From positions 868,001 through 932,000 of the forward strand of contig CP104793.1 of NCBI GenBank assembly GCA_025916135.1: a DNA stretch of 64,000 bases, written 5' to 3'. Position numbers and translations under genes: made by a program. The notes beneath the pieces were generated by a model. The model was not told where the DNA came from. It ran no database searches and saw only the letters and a list, made by a program, of their open reading frames with translations. The first letter of the stretch is position 1. Every line of letters begins with the position of its first letter. The stretch is from Rhodobacteraceae bacterium D3-12. GTDB lineage: Bacteria > Pseudomonadota > Alphaproteobacteria > Rhodobacterales > Rhodobacteraceae. Below, in pieces: positions 43,436 to 52,542 of this stretch.

Positions 43436-43735
43436 ATGACCAAGTCTGACGAGCACAACGCACCTGCCAAGGCGATGGCAGCATCGCGTACGACCAAGAA
43501 GGACCAGTTGATCAAACTGCTGGGGACGAGGGCAGGAGCTGATACCAAAACCCTGAGCGCGAAGCTGGTCTGGCAGCAACATACAACGCGCGCGGCTCTG
43601 ACCGGTTTGCGCAAAGCAGGGTACGAGATTGCCTGCAACAAACCTACCAAAGGCGGGATGTCGAGGCATCGCATCCTTTCTGCGCCTACGCCGAATAAAT
43701 CCCGTGGATCCGAGAGCGCAGCCAATGGGGCGTGA
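43436..43735 (+). CDS. DUF3489 domain-containing protein, copy 2
   Basis: A 99-residue protein, as at 5708-6007, with one change: MAASRTTKK here against MAASLTTKK there. Arg at this position fits the basic N-terminus better, so this copy may be closer to the ancestor. Same overlap with the DUF2924 gene. Confidence 0.85.
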   Translation: MTKSDEHNAPAKAMAASRTTKKDQLIKLLGTRAGADTKTLSAKLVWQQHTTRAALTGLRKAGYEIACNKPTKGGMSRHRILSAPTPNKSRGSESAANGA

Positions 43736-44129
43736 TCCGAACCCGGAGCGGCCCCGCATGCTTGCGGAGTGGGAGGCGGTCTTCGGATCGCCTCCGCCAG
43801 CCTATCTGTCGGTGCCGTTCATGCAGCGCGCGGTTTGCTACGAGCGGCAATGCAGGGCGCATGGGCGGCTGGCCGCCACAACGCGCCGCGCACTAACACA
43901 GATTGCGAGCGGGGAGGACGTTGCCGTTGCGGTGCCGGCAAGGCTGAACCCCGGCGCGCATCTCGTGCGGGAATGGAACGGTCGAACATACCAGGTGCAG
44001 GTCACGGAGGCGGGCTTTGAGATGGATGGAAAGACTTGGAGGTCACTATCAGCCATCGCCAAACACATCACCGGCGCTACCTGGTCTGGCCCCCGGTTCT
44101 TTGGCCTGCAGAGCAAAGCCGGGAGATAA
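43725..44129 (+). CDS. DUF2924 domain-containing protein, copy 2
   Basis: A 134-residue protein, as at 5997-6401, with one change near the N-terminus (NPERP here, NSERP there). Starts inside the DUF3489 stop and ends four bases before the recombinase. Confidence 0.85.
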   Translation: MGRDPNPERPRMLAEWEAVFGSPPPAYLSVPFMQRAVCYERQCRAHGRLAATTRRALTQIASGEDVAVAVPARLNPGAHLVREWNGRTYQVQVTEAGFEMDGKTWRSLSAIAKHITGATWSGPRFFGLQSKAGR

Positions 44130-44132
44130 GAT

Positions 44133-45404
44133 ATGAAGAAGCTGCGTTGCGCCATCTATACCCGCAAGTCATCTGAAGAGGGCCTTGAGCAAGAGTTCAA
44201 CTCGCTGGATGCGCAGCGCGAAGCCTGTGCGGCTTATGTTGCCAGCCAGAAGCACGAAGGCTGGGTGTTGCTGCCCGCGCATTATGACGATGGTGGGTTG
44301 TCCGGCGGAACCCTGGAACGACCGGCGCTGCAGAGCCTTCTGCAGGACATATCTGACGGGCGGGTGGACCAGATCATCGTGTATAAGATCGACCGGCTCA
44401 CGCGGTCCCTCGCGGACTTCTCCAAGATCGTCGACATTCTGGATGCGGCAGAGGCCTCGTTTGTCTCGGTCACCCAATCCTTCAACACGGCCACCAGTAT
44501 GGGGCGGCTGACGCTGAACATGCTGCTGTCCTTCGCGCAGTTTGAGCGAGAGGTAACGGCCGAACGTATCCGCGACAAGATCGCGGCGTCCAAGCGCAAG
44601 GGGCTATGGATGGGCGGGCAGGTGCCACTGGGCTATGATGCTGATGGGCGAACACTCAGCGTGAACCTCAAGGAAGCGGCGGTGGTCGAGCAGCTTTATG
44701 CGCTCTACGAGGATCTTGGCACCGTCAGGGCGGTGAAAGCACAGGCTGACGCGCTGGATCTACGGAGCCGTCAACGAACGCTTGCAGATGGCAGCACGAC
44801 GGGCGGAACCCATATGGACCGTGGCCACATCCATCATCTACTGACCAACCCGATCTACGCTGGGCGCATCCGGCATCGTGACAAGGTGTTCGAGGGGCAG
44901 CACCCGGCGATAATCGCACCTGAGCGATGGGATCGCGTCCAGCGGTTGTTGCAGGATGGTGCGGCGAAGGGCAGGGGACGCAAAGCCGCCAATCAACGCT
45001 CTTTGCTATGCGGCAAACTCTTCGACGAAACTGGTGATCGCCTGACGCCTTCGCATACGAAGACGCGGAAAGGCGCACGACTGCGCTATTACATCTCGCA
45101 CAGGTTAGTGGCCGGGAGCAGCGAAGCACACAAAGATGCCTGGCGCCTGCCTGCGCCGGAGCTGGAGAACAAGATCGCTGATTTGGTACGCAAGATGATC
45201 TCTGCATCCGGCTTCGCACCCACACTACTGCCGGCAGCAACGGCGGATCAGATCGATCGCGCTGCTGATACTCTTATCTCCCGCGCGAAACGCGACAAGC
45301 CAAGCAGCCTGTTTGACCTCATCGAACGCGTGGACATCGCTCCCGGTGAGTTGGTCGTGCAACTGAGTGCTGACGCCATCGCCGGGAGTATTGACGTAAA
45401 CTAG
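44133..45404 (+). CDS. Large serine recombinase, copy 2, truncated by the same amber codon
   Basis: Identical in protein sequence to 6405-7676, with catalytic Ser13 in YTRKS and the recombinase domain intact. It ends at TAG 45402-45404. Because both copies share the stop, it predates the duplication or was spread by conversion. It is not an isolated read error. Confidence 0.88.
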   Translation: MKKLRCAIYTRKSSEEGLEQEFNSLDAQREACAAYVASQKHEGWVLLPAHYDDGGLSGGTLERPALQSLLQDISDGRVDQIIVYKIDRLTRSLADFSKIVDILDAAEASFVSVTQSFNTATSMGRLTLNMLLSFAQFEREVTAERIRDKIAASKRKGLWMGGQVPLGYDADGRTLSVNLKEAAVVEQLYALYEDLGTVRAVKAQADALDLRSRQRTLADGSTTGGTHMDRGHIHHLLTNPIYAGRIRHRDKVFEGQHPAIIAPERWDRVQRLLQDGAAKGRGRKAANQRSLLCGKLFDETGDRLTPSHTKTRKGARLRYYISHRLVAGSSEAHKDAWRLPAPELENKIADLVRKMISASGFAPTLLPAATADQIDRAADTLISRAKRDKPSSLFDLIERVDIAPGELVVQLSADAIAGSIDVN

Positions 45405-45773
45405 GAGCATCTGGAAGAGCATGTTCTCAGTGAGACCATCCCCTTCCAACTCCGCAAGCGCGGCGTCGAGACGAAGATCATTCTTGCGGATGCGCCAGCC
45501 GGTATCGACAAAACGCTCATCCATAACATCGCCAAAGCCTACGTTTGGTTTGAGCGGATCAAGGCCGGCGAAACCTTCTCCGAGATCGCAGAGGCAGACG
45601 CCACATCCAAACGGCGCATCCAGCAGATGATTGATCTTGCCTTCCTGGCACCCGACGTCGTGCGCGATGTTATGGAGGGAAAACAGCCCGTTGGTTTTAC
45701 ATCGGACTGGTGCTTGCGCCACGAGTTGCCATCGGACTGGGACGAACAGCGCCAGATGATCGCGGCCCTCTGA
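45405..45773 (+). pseudogene. C-terminal part of the serine recombinase after the amber codon, copy 2
   Basis: The same in-frame continuation as 7677-8045 (EHLEEHVLSETIPFQLRKRG to QRQMIAAL), with no start codon and no ribosome site. Sequence unchanged from copy 1, so no decay has accumulated after the stop. Confidence 0.75.
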
Positions 45774-45997
45774 CCCCAAACACCCCAAACTCGTATCGCG
45801 GAAATGCCGTTCCCAGACTTCGCGGCATATCGGCTCCGTTTTGGCTCACAGGCACAGTCTGCCCTTCGCCCCAACCCACACAACCCGCGGACAACACGCG
45901 ACAATGTCACGCCTACCGCGCACGGTCTCTTTTAATGAAAGTGTATGGCTGTGTGGGCAGTCCTGAGCTAACGCGTCTCGCCAATTTTGCCTGGTTA

Positions 45998-46130
45998 CAG
46001 GGAATTTACAGGGAAATTTGCGGAATTCTGTACGTTTTACCCGATTTTGGAGGGTTTCTGCCCCAGGTTTACGCGTTGTGTCAGTGGGTTAAGCGCCAAT
46101 TCCCTGTTCGACTAAAAACAGGGAATTGGC
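45998..46130. repeat. CAGGGAAT repeat cluster and hairpin, copy 2
   Basis: Counterpart of 8270-8402. The perfect 14-bp stem lies at 46095-46130 and the two tandem CAGGGAA(A)TT units at 45998-46018. All positions are conserved. Confidence 0.6.
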
Positions 46131-46250
46131 CGCGCGGGAACAGAGAAATTTGGGAGGATATCAGCGAATAGCGCTGTTGATATCGTGTGTCGCGAGTTTT
46201 GGTTTTGGCGCGTGCGTTTCCAGGAATGTGGTTGGCCGATATTCGTAGAG

Positions 46251-46304
46251 CGGAGCCGGCTCCGACGCGGAGCAATTGCAAAGCATTTTTGTTCATGTTA
46301 TGTT
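46251..46304 (+). promoter_or_regulatory. Palindromic operator and promoter, copy 2
   Basis: Counterpart of 8523-8576: palindrome CGGAGCCGGCTCCG (46251-46264), -35 TTGCAA (46276-46281), 17-base spacer, -10 TATGTT (46299-46304). Confidence 0.5.
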
Positions 46305-46310
46305 CTTGTT

Positions 46311-46363
46311 GGGCGATTCTGCCCGAGGAGGGACAACCGTGCGTGCACGGCTGTCCTTTTTTT
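46311..46363 (+). terminator. Intrinsic terminator or attenuator, copy 2
   Basis: Counterpart of 8583-8635: small GGGC/GCCC hairpin, then the 11-bp stem and seven T's, 74 bases before the methyltransferase gene. Confidence 0.65.
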
Positions 46364-46436
46364 GTTTCGGCGGGTTGGCCGCCAGGCGCACGGCGTGGCC
46401 GGCGCTTAAACGAAGATCAATAGGGGCAACAACATC

Positions 46437-47738
46437 ATGTCAGGCAAGAAAACAGAACTGATCCCAATCGAGGATCTCAAACCATGGGCTCGCAATGCGC
46501 GGACCCACTCGAAGAAGCAGGTCCGCCAGATCGCGGATAGCATCAAGACTTTCGGGTTTACCAATCCGGTCTTGATCGACGAGCGGCGCACGATACTGGC
46601 CGGTCACGGTCGGGTCGAAGCGGCAAAGCAACTCGGCATGGCGGAGGTTCCATGTTTGCGGTTGGATTATATGAGTGCGGATGAAAAGCGCGCCTATGTC
46701 TTGGCCGATAATAAGCTCGCCTTGAACGCCGGCTGGGACGAAGACTTGCTTGCTGCAGAACTTGGTGAGCTGCTGTCGAGCGATTTAGAGTTCGATGTTT
46801 CCGTGACCGGGTTTTCTATTCCGGAAATTGATGGGCTTTTGGAGACTGTTGCTCCGGAAGACGACGGAGATCCAGACGACGATACTTTGCCTGATGTGGC
46901 GCCAGCTCGGGTCCGCGTTGGTGACGTTTGGCAATTGGGTTCACACCGATTGGTTTGCGGCGATGCGCTGGATCCGCAAGTGGTGGCTACGTTGATGCAG
47001 GGAGAGCAGGCCCGCATGGTGTTCAGCGATCCGCCGTACAATGTTCCGATCGACGGCCATGTCGGGAACTCGGGCAAGATACAGCACCGTGAATTTGCCA
47101 TGGCTTCTGGTGAGATGAGCCGGGCTGAGTTCACTTCGTTCCTGGAGAAGGGTTTGAGCAATCTCGCGGCAAACAGCATGGATGGCGCGATACATTATCT
47201 GTGCATGGACTGGCGCCATATGGCTGAAATGTTGGAAGCAGGGCAGGGGGTTTATGATGAGTTGAAGAACCTGATTGTCTGGGCCAAGGACAACGGTGGT
47301 ATGGGGACGTTCTATCGCTCCCGCCACGAACTGATCTTTGTGTTCAAGAAGGGCAAGGCGCCGCATCTGAACAATTTCGAGCTTGGCCAGCATGGGCGGT
47401 ATCGAACCAATGTGTGGGAGTATCGCGGCGCAAACAGTCGTCGTGCCGGGCGGTTGGAGGAGCTTGCCCTACATCCGACGGTCAAACCTGTGCAAATGAT
47501 TGCTGACGCCATCCGGGATGTTTCTGGACGTGGAGACATTGTACTCGATATTTTTGGCGGATCGGGATCGACCTTGATTGCTGCACATAAGACGGGTCGC
47601 AAGGGATACTTGTGTGAACTGGATCCGATTTATTGCGACCGCATTCTAGCGCGATGGGAAGCCTATGCAAATGACGAGGCTGAGCAACTGGTGTGTGGCT
47701 GGGCGTCACCTGAAAAACTGTTGGAGGCCGCAGAATGA
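46437..47738 (+). CDS. ParB-methyltransferase fusion, copy 2
   Basis: As at 8709-10010, except residue 374, which is Gly here (DIFGGSGST) and Asp in copy 1. Gly is the more usual residue in the SAM-binding FxGxG loop, so this copy is the likelier active enzyme. The overlap with DUF5681 is kept. Confidence 0.9.
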   Translation: MSGKKTELIPIEDLKPWARNARTHSKKQVRQIADSIKTFGFTNPVLIDERRTILAGHGRVEAAKQLGMAEVPCLRLDYMSADEKRAYVLADNKLALNAGWDEDLLAAELGELLSSDLEFDVSVTGFSIPEIDGLLETVAPEDDGDPDDDTLPDVAPARVRVGDVWQLGSHRLVCGDALDPQVVATLMQGEQARMVFSDPPYNVPIDGHVGNSGKIQHREFAMASGEMSRAEFTSFLEKGLSNLAANSMDGAIHYLCMDWRHMAEMLEAGQGVYDELKNLIVWAKDNGGMGTFYRSRHELIFVFKKGKAPHLNNFELGQHGRYRTNVWEYRGANSRRAGRLEELALHPTVKPVQMIADAIRDVSGRGDIVLDIFGGSGSTLIAAHKTGRKGYLCELDPIYCDRILARWEAYANDEAEQLVCGWASPEKLLEAAE

Positions 47739-48453
47739 CCCGATCCTCCCCAAAATTGCCAATCCATAAACCGGGATCTGACTATGAAGTCGGCTATGGA
47801 AAGCCACCGAAAGCAACCCGGTTCAAACCTGGTAGGTCAGGTAACCCCAAAGGCCGACCTCGGGGTGCGAAGAACAAGCGGCCGGGGATGCACGAGGAAC
47901 GGCTGAAAGATTTGGTCATTGAAGAGGCGTATCGCGGCGTGACGGTGCGCGATGGCGATCGTAGCGTAACGGTGCCTATGGCGCAGGCCATACTCCGGTC
48001 AATGGCGGTAAATGCAGCAAAGGGTCAGCACCGGGCTCAAAGGCTCTTCGCTGAACTGTTGGCGTCCGTCGAAAGTTCACGAAAGCTGTTGCATGATGAG
48101 TATTTCGAGAAAGCTCTGACCTACAAGCTTGAGTGGGAAAAAGAGCTCAACCGGCGTGCACAACATGGCATCACGCACCTGCCTGATCCTCTGCCTCACC
48201 CGAACCAGGTCAAGATCGACATGCGTGAAGGGACGGTGCATCTCGTTGGACCGTTGACCCGGAGGAAAAGGCCGAGCTGGATTACTGGCGGGGGCAGAAA
48301 CCGCTGATCCGGGAAGCGATCGCAAATCTAAGGGATGACCTGATCGAAACGGATGATCCCGAGGATCGGGCAAGTATCGAGCACCACATTGGCATAGGGG
48401 AACACGTGCTTGAGCAAATCGAAACGGCGATCCCGGATGACGGTGAGTTCTGA
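47735..48453 (+). pseudogene. DUF5681 gene, copy 2, frameshifted
   Basis: Identical to copy 1 through HLVGPLT; then one T is missing (GACCCGGAGG against GACCCTGGAGG, near 48257). The frame shifts to RRKRPSWITGGGRNR and ends at 48307 after 190 residues. The original frame can be followed to its TGA at 48451-48453. The basic N-terminal hallmark is intact, so a shortened protein could still be made. Confidence 0.85.
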
Positions 48454-48498
48454 AAGTTGATGGAGCGGGCGATGGCCCGCTACAATAGCTCGTTGCAA

Positions 48499-48585
48499 TG
48501 TCTGACGTCGGCGCCAATGGGGCAGTTTAGTGTGATTTGATAAGAGAGCGTTTCTGGCTCATCGTAATCAACAAGGAGTGAAGAT
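48499..48585 (+). pseudogene. Fossil left end of an IS3-type element
   Basis: TGTCTGACGTCGGCGCCAAT, then GGGGCAG, GATTTGATAAGAGAGCGTTT, CTGGCTCATCGTA and AAGGAGTGAAGAT. It matches the inward-reading right end and leader of the intact IS copies (TGTCTGACGTCAGCACCTAT, TTTCTGGTTCATCGTA, AAGGAGCGAAGATG), diverged but collinear. It breaks off at the orfA start codon. It begins 15 bases after element copy 2 ends. The gap to 48765 holds nothing else. Confidence 0.6.
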
Positions 48586-48765
48586 TAGGATCGTGTTGCA
48601 TACGAGCAAAGGTGAAGGAAAGGAAGGCGGGGCAAAACAGGCTTTCGCTACTGTTGTTCGAAAGCCCGCTTCTGGCTCGATAGGCAACACTTCTTACCGT
48701 CCGTAGTTTTCACACTTAATTCGTGTCGTCCCGCCAATATGAGCCATAAGTGAACGGATTCTGGT

Positions 48766-49266
48766 ATGCAAACCTATCTCTTAGAAACCAAACGGCTCCT
48801 GTTCAGGCGGCCTAATCGATCAGACTTGCCTTGGTATACGAGCTATTGTCTTAGCGAACGAACGCGGTATGTCGGCGGACCGTTTAGTGAGGTACAGGCG
48901 TTCGAAAAGTTAGCTTCGATGATCGGACACTGGGAGCTGCGCGGATTCGGTCGTTTCGTGTTTATTGACCGTAAGACGGAACGACCGCTGGGACACTTCG
49001 GTGCGTTACAACTCAGTTTGTCTAAGCCTCCAGAAATCACTTGGACAATTTGGAACGATGTCGATGAGGGCAAAGGGTTTGCCACTGAGGCTGGTGTTGC
49101 TTTCAAGAGTTACGCTATGGGGGAGCTCGGGCTTTCGAGCCTAGTTGCGCGAGTGCATCGCGAGAATTCAGCGTCGCGAGGTCTAGCCGAACGCTTAGGT
49201 GGTGAACTTGACGCCGCAGCAGTTCCGCCATCTTGGTTACCGAACTCGGTGTTGTATCGGTTTTGA
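48766..49266 (+). CDS. GNAT-family N-acetyltransferase (RimJ/RimL-like)
   Basis: A 166-residue acetyltransferase. N-terminus LETKRLLFRRPNRSDLPWYT; central FGRFVFIDRKTERPLGHFGA; the acetyl-CoA region reads DEGKGFATEAGVAFKSYAMG (a Q/RxxGxG/A-like loop), followed by LSSLVARVHRENSASRGLAE, the usual N-S-S helix. Acceptor unknown: it could be a protein N-terminus, an antibiotic or a small amine. Stands alone, with no strong ribosome site (ATTCTGGT before the ATG). Confidence 0.85.
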   Translation: MQTYLLETKRLLFRRPNRSDLPWYTSYCLSERTRYVGGPFSEVQAFEKLASMIGHWELRGFGRFVFIDRKTERPLGHFGALQLSLSKPPEITWTIWNDVDEGKGFATEAGVAFKSYAMGELGLSSLVARVHRENSASRGLAERLGGELDAAAVPPSWLPNSVLYRF

Positions 49267-49390
49267 TTCATAGCTGGGCAGAGCAGACTTTTGTACAGCG
49301 GGCAGCATCGGACAAGAATGGCTCTTTCCAGCCCTTCTCCGCCTCGCAGCAACTGTGGGCAGTCTAGGCAAAGAGGTGTTCCTAGATATT

Positions 49391-50612
49391 GGACCAGTTT
49401 GCAGCCTTGTTAAGATGGATCATGGTTTCATTTAGGCTGCTAATCTCATTGGTTCTGTTTTGTCGGCGTATACCTCATCGGGGGTCAATAAGCCGTGCGT
49501 TGAGTGAGGGCGTTCGGAGTTATAGTAGCTCAGCCACTTGCCGATCCCGTCACGCATTTTTGACCCTGTCTCGAAGGCATTCAAATAGATGCATTCATAC
49601 TTCAGCGACCGCGACAATCGTTCGATCATCCGGTTGTCGCGCCAAGCGCCTTTGCCATCCATGCTGATTTTTATCCTTGCGTCCGTCAGCACATCGATTC
49701 AAACGCCACAGGTGAATTGAATGCCCTGATCGGTGTTGAAGATTTCCGGCTTACCGTGTTTGGCTAGGGCTTCTTTCAAAGCCTCGACGCAGAAGTTCGC
49801 ATCCATGCTGTTTGACAGCCGCCAGGCCAGCACTTTGCGGCTGTACCAGTCCATGATCGCCACGAGATACAGAAAGCCACGTCGCATAGGGATGTAGGTA
49901 ATATCTGCGCACCAAACTTGGTTCGGGCGGTCGATGATCAACTTCCTCAGCAGTTATGGCCAGATCTTGTGCTGTGGGTGCTTCTTGCTTGTGTTGGGTT
50001 CCTGATAGATCGGTACCAGCCGCATAAGGCGCATCAACCGGCGGACACGGTGGCGGCCACATGAGTGATTGTTGCGCTTCATGCACCGGGCCATCTGACG
50101 CGACCCATACCAAGGTGTTTCAAGGAACTGTTTGTCAATTATTTCCATGAACCGCAGGTTCTGGGCGCTTTCGCCGACAGGCTAATAGAAAAGCCGCTAC
50201 CGCGACAGATGCAACAGTTCGCACTGTTTACGCATGCTTAACTCTTGATCCCGGCTTACCATTTTTTCCTTCGCGTCCCGAGCAACTGATGCGAGGCATT
50301 GGCTAAAAAAACCGTTCCACAACAAGTTGGTCAATCTTGGAATGTAGCTTGTCGACATCCGCCATGCTCACCTGTTCAGGAACCTAACCCCGGCGCGCAA
50401 AGGCCGTCGCCATGTTCTATATCGCCGTCCGTTTCCAAGTGCCGTTCTGCGTTGGATGCACACCAATCTTCTTGAATAACTCCGCCAGCGTCATCTCCTC
50501 GCGGATCGCTTCAAGCGCAACCTTGGCCTTAAACTCAGGTGAATGGTTCTTGCGTTTCTTCATTTCGGATCACTTCTCTCGATATGCGATCCACCTTAAC
50601 GACTGGTCTGAA
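49391..50612 (-). pseudogene. Decayed IS3-family element (orfA and orfB fragments)
   Basis: On the minus strand, orfA starts at 50563 (MKKRKNHSPEFKAKVALEAI, then REEMTLAELFKKIGVHP) and breaks at a stop. orfB pieces follow: SRQMARCMKRNNHSCGRHRV, PNQVWCADITYIPMRRGFLY, NTDQGIQFT and the segment NRMIERLSRSLKYECIYLNA. They lie in order but in different frames with stops between. Remnants of inverted repeats (GACCAGT ... GTTAAGxTGGATC) mark both ends near 49391 and 50612. A fourth type of IS3 element, long inactive. Confidence 0.8.
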
Positions 50613-50681
50613 TTTCCGCGGCCACCTCTCCCATTTTGCAGGGGCAGAGCACACTTCAAGATTTCTATTGCATGATAACAC

Positions 50682-50721
50682 TGTTAACATTAGAAGACTT
50701 CATAGGTTCACGATGTTAACA
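50682..50721 (+). promoter_or_regulatory. Inverted GTTAAC repeats upstream of the tctC operon
   Basis: TGTTAACAT (50682-50690) and ATGTTAACA (50713-50721) are inverted copies whose centres are 31 bp, three helical turns, apart. The second lies 24 bases before the tctC start. Probably binding sites of the operon's regulator; the TetR encoded at 57079 is a candidate. Confidence 0.5.
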
Positions 50722-50744
50722 TTTTGTTACCCTGAGGAGGAAAC

Positions 50745-51725
50745 ATGAATATGACAATTTTCCGCGCAGCTTCGTTGTTCGCATATGCCGTCATAGTAGT
50801 TGTCGGCAGTCTCGGCCCCGCAAAATCGGTCGCTGAAGGTTTCCCCGACCGTCCGATCACCATCCGTGTCGCTTACCCACCCGGAGGCCCAGCCGATGAA
50901 TCGATCCGCACTGCCGCGAAGGTTCTCGAGCAGGCCCTGAACGCCAAGCTAGTGATCACGAACGCCCCGGGCGCGAATGGATCGATAGCTGCGGCGGGTG
51001 TGCTGAATGCCGATCCGAACGGATTTACACTGCTTGGAACGACCGGAACCGATTTCATTTCTGCGCCCCGCGTCGTTCCGTCGGCAGATTACAATCCGAC
51101 GGCTTTTCACCTGCTTGGGCAGGTGGGTGTTGCAGACTTCATGCTCGTGTCGAGCTCTGCCCGGAAATTTGCCAGTCTGGATGAACTGCTCGACTATGCG
51201 CGCAATCCAAACAACAAGCCGCTGCTTATAGCACATTGGGGTGACGGTTCCGCGCCGCAAATCGTAGGGAAGGCTTTTCAGAGCAAGGCTGGGATCGAAT
51301 TGCTCGAGGTTCCCTACAAAGGTGCGGCTCCCGCTATCGCTAGTGTCATCGGTGGACATGTTGATCTGTCTTTCGTGCCGCTCAGCAGCGCCACTCTGGG
51401 GCTGATGAAAAGCAACAAGATGCACCCAATCGCCCTCGCTGCACCGAATCGCAGTGATGTTGTGCCTGATGTGCCGACATTCAGCGAAAGCGACGAATTC
51501 GACAACTTCTCATTCAGCATCTGGTCCGCACTTTTCGCTCCGCCGGGAACACCGGAACCCGTGGTGCAGAAGTTGACAGATGCCATGAATGCCTGGACCA
51601 CGAGCCAAGCCAACATCGACAGAGTTAGGTTGAATGCTGGCCGGCTGCTGCCTGCCCGAACCGTGGCCGATAACGCCAAGCTGCTTGCTGCCGAAGCCAA
51701 GGCTCTGTCGGAAATCTTCGACTGA
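50745..51725 (+). CDS. TctC/Bug-family substrate-binding protein of a tripartite tricarboxylate transporter
   Basis: A 326-residue periplasmic protein. Signal peptide at residues 1-31 (ASLFAYAVIVVVGSLGPAKS, then VAEG). Bug motifs: PDRPITIRVAYPPGGPADES, VITNAPGANGSIAAAGVLNA, VPYKGAAPAIASVIGGHVDL and SALFAPPGTPEPVVQKLTDA. It delivers an organic acid to TctBA, encoded at 55032-56991, with four catabolic genes between. RBS GAGGAGG. Ligand unknown, likely a carboxylate that is later joined to CoA. Confidence 0.92.
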   Translation: MNMTIFRAASLFAYAVIVVVGSLGPAKSVAEGFPDRPITIRVAYPPGGPADESIRTAAKVLEQALNAKLVITNAPGANGSIAAAGVLNADPNGFTLLGTTGTDFISAPRVVPSADYNPTAFHLLGQVGVADFMLVSSSARKFASLDELLDYARNPNNKPLLIAHWGDGSAPQIVGKAFQSKAGIELLEVPYKGAAPAIASVIGGHVDLSFVPLSSATLGLMKSNKMHPIALAAPNRSDVVPDVPTFSESDEFDNFSFSIWSALFAPPGTPEPVVQKLTDAMNAWTTSQANIDRVRLNAGRLLPARTVADNAKLLAAEAKALSEIFD

Positions 51726-51750
51726 TACAACCAAAGAAAGGAAATTAAAC

Positions 51751-52515
51751 ATGTCCAATGTGACGTTTAAACGCGACGGCGACGTCGGGGTTGTTACCCT
51801 TGCAAAGCCGCCCCACAACCTGATTGATGACGCTCTGCTTTCTGATCTTCTAGCCGCTTATAAACAGGCGGTGGACGGCGGGTGCCGATCGATCTTGCTT
51901 CGCAGTGAAATGCGCCATTTCTGCGCCGGGGCTGATGTAACTGCCTTCACTAACGGCGGTCAGCGGCGGGATCAGAAAGGCTTTGAGAAACTTCTCTCAG
52001 ATCTCGAAGACGTAAGTCTGCCGACCGTGGCGGCCGTACATGGGGCCGCTCTGGGCGGTGGGGTCGAGCTGGCCTTGACCTGCGATATGATTATAGCTTC
52101 AGATACTGCGACATTCGCCATGTCGGAGTCTTCTATTGGTTTGATGCCGCTTCTTGGTGGGGTCCAGCGCGTCGTGCAACGTGTCGGTCTACCTCGTGCA
52201 AAGGAGCTTGCGATGTTCGGCCGTCGAAATGATCCGGCGATGTTGGAACGTTGGGGTATGATCAACCTTGTCACCCCAGAGGCGGAGCTGCCAACCGTGT
52301 CGATGTCCTGGGCGCGTCAACTGGCGCAGGGTCCAACCGTTGCGCTTTTGGGGATCAAGCGTCTTGCCAACCTGTCGGCACGCGACGGTCTCGGTGCTGC
52401 GGATAAGGTCCAGCTTGAGACGAATGGCCAAATGTGGGCGAGTAAAGATCAAAAGCGAGGCCTTAAAGCCTTCATGCAAACCGGTCCCGGTACCGCCGTT
52501 TTCGAGGGGAACTGA
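51751..52515 (+). CDS. Enoyl-CoA hydratase/isomerase family protein
   Basis: A 254-residue crotonase-fold enzyme. Oxyanion-hole motifs: SEMRHFCAGADVTAF near residue 53 and AAVHGAALGGGVELALTCDM near residue 98. A catalytic Glu-type position follows in AMSESSIGLMPLLGGVQRVV. It hydrates or isomerises an acyl-CoA in the cytoplasm, and would work with the CoA transferase downstream. ATG 51751 follows AAAGGAAATT; the frame from 51634 overlaps tctC and is not needed. Confidence 0.9.
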   Translation: MSNVTFKRDGDVGVVTLAKPPHNLIDDALLSDLLAAYKQAVDGGCRSILLRSEMRHFCAGADVTAFTNGGQRRDQKGFEKLLSDLEDVSLPTVAAVHGAALGGGVELALTCDMIIASDTATFAMSESSIGLMPLLGGVQRVVQRVGLPRAKELAMFGRRNDPAMLERWGMINLVTPEAELPTVSMSWARQLAQGPTVALLGIKRLANLSARDGLGAADKVQLETNGQMWASKDQKRGLKAFMQTGPGTAVFEGN

Positions 52516-52542
52516 GATGACAGCCCCCTTAACGGAGTAAAG

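Larger units (their letters stand above)
43229..48484 (+). mobile_element. 5.26-kb serine-recombinase element, copy 2
   Basis: The same gene order and sequence as 5501-10757, shifted by 37,728 bases (37,727 after the deletion near 48257). Same orientation as copy 1, so the pair forms direct repeats about 38 kb apart; recombination between them would delete everything from 10.7 to 43.2 kb or form a circle. The last 25 bases are more diverged from copy 1 than the rest. Confidence 0.85.

Noticed and set aside
45402-45404. Genome-wide recoding of UAG as a sense codon
   Set aside because: groEL, the MTase-linked pseudo tail aside, ends in TAG in its normal place, and several other genes do too; two or three amber-interrupted genes do not establish recoding.
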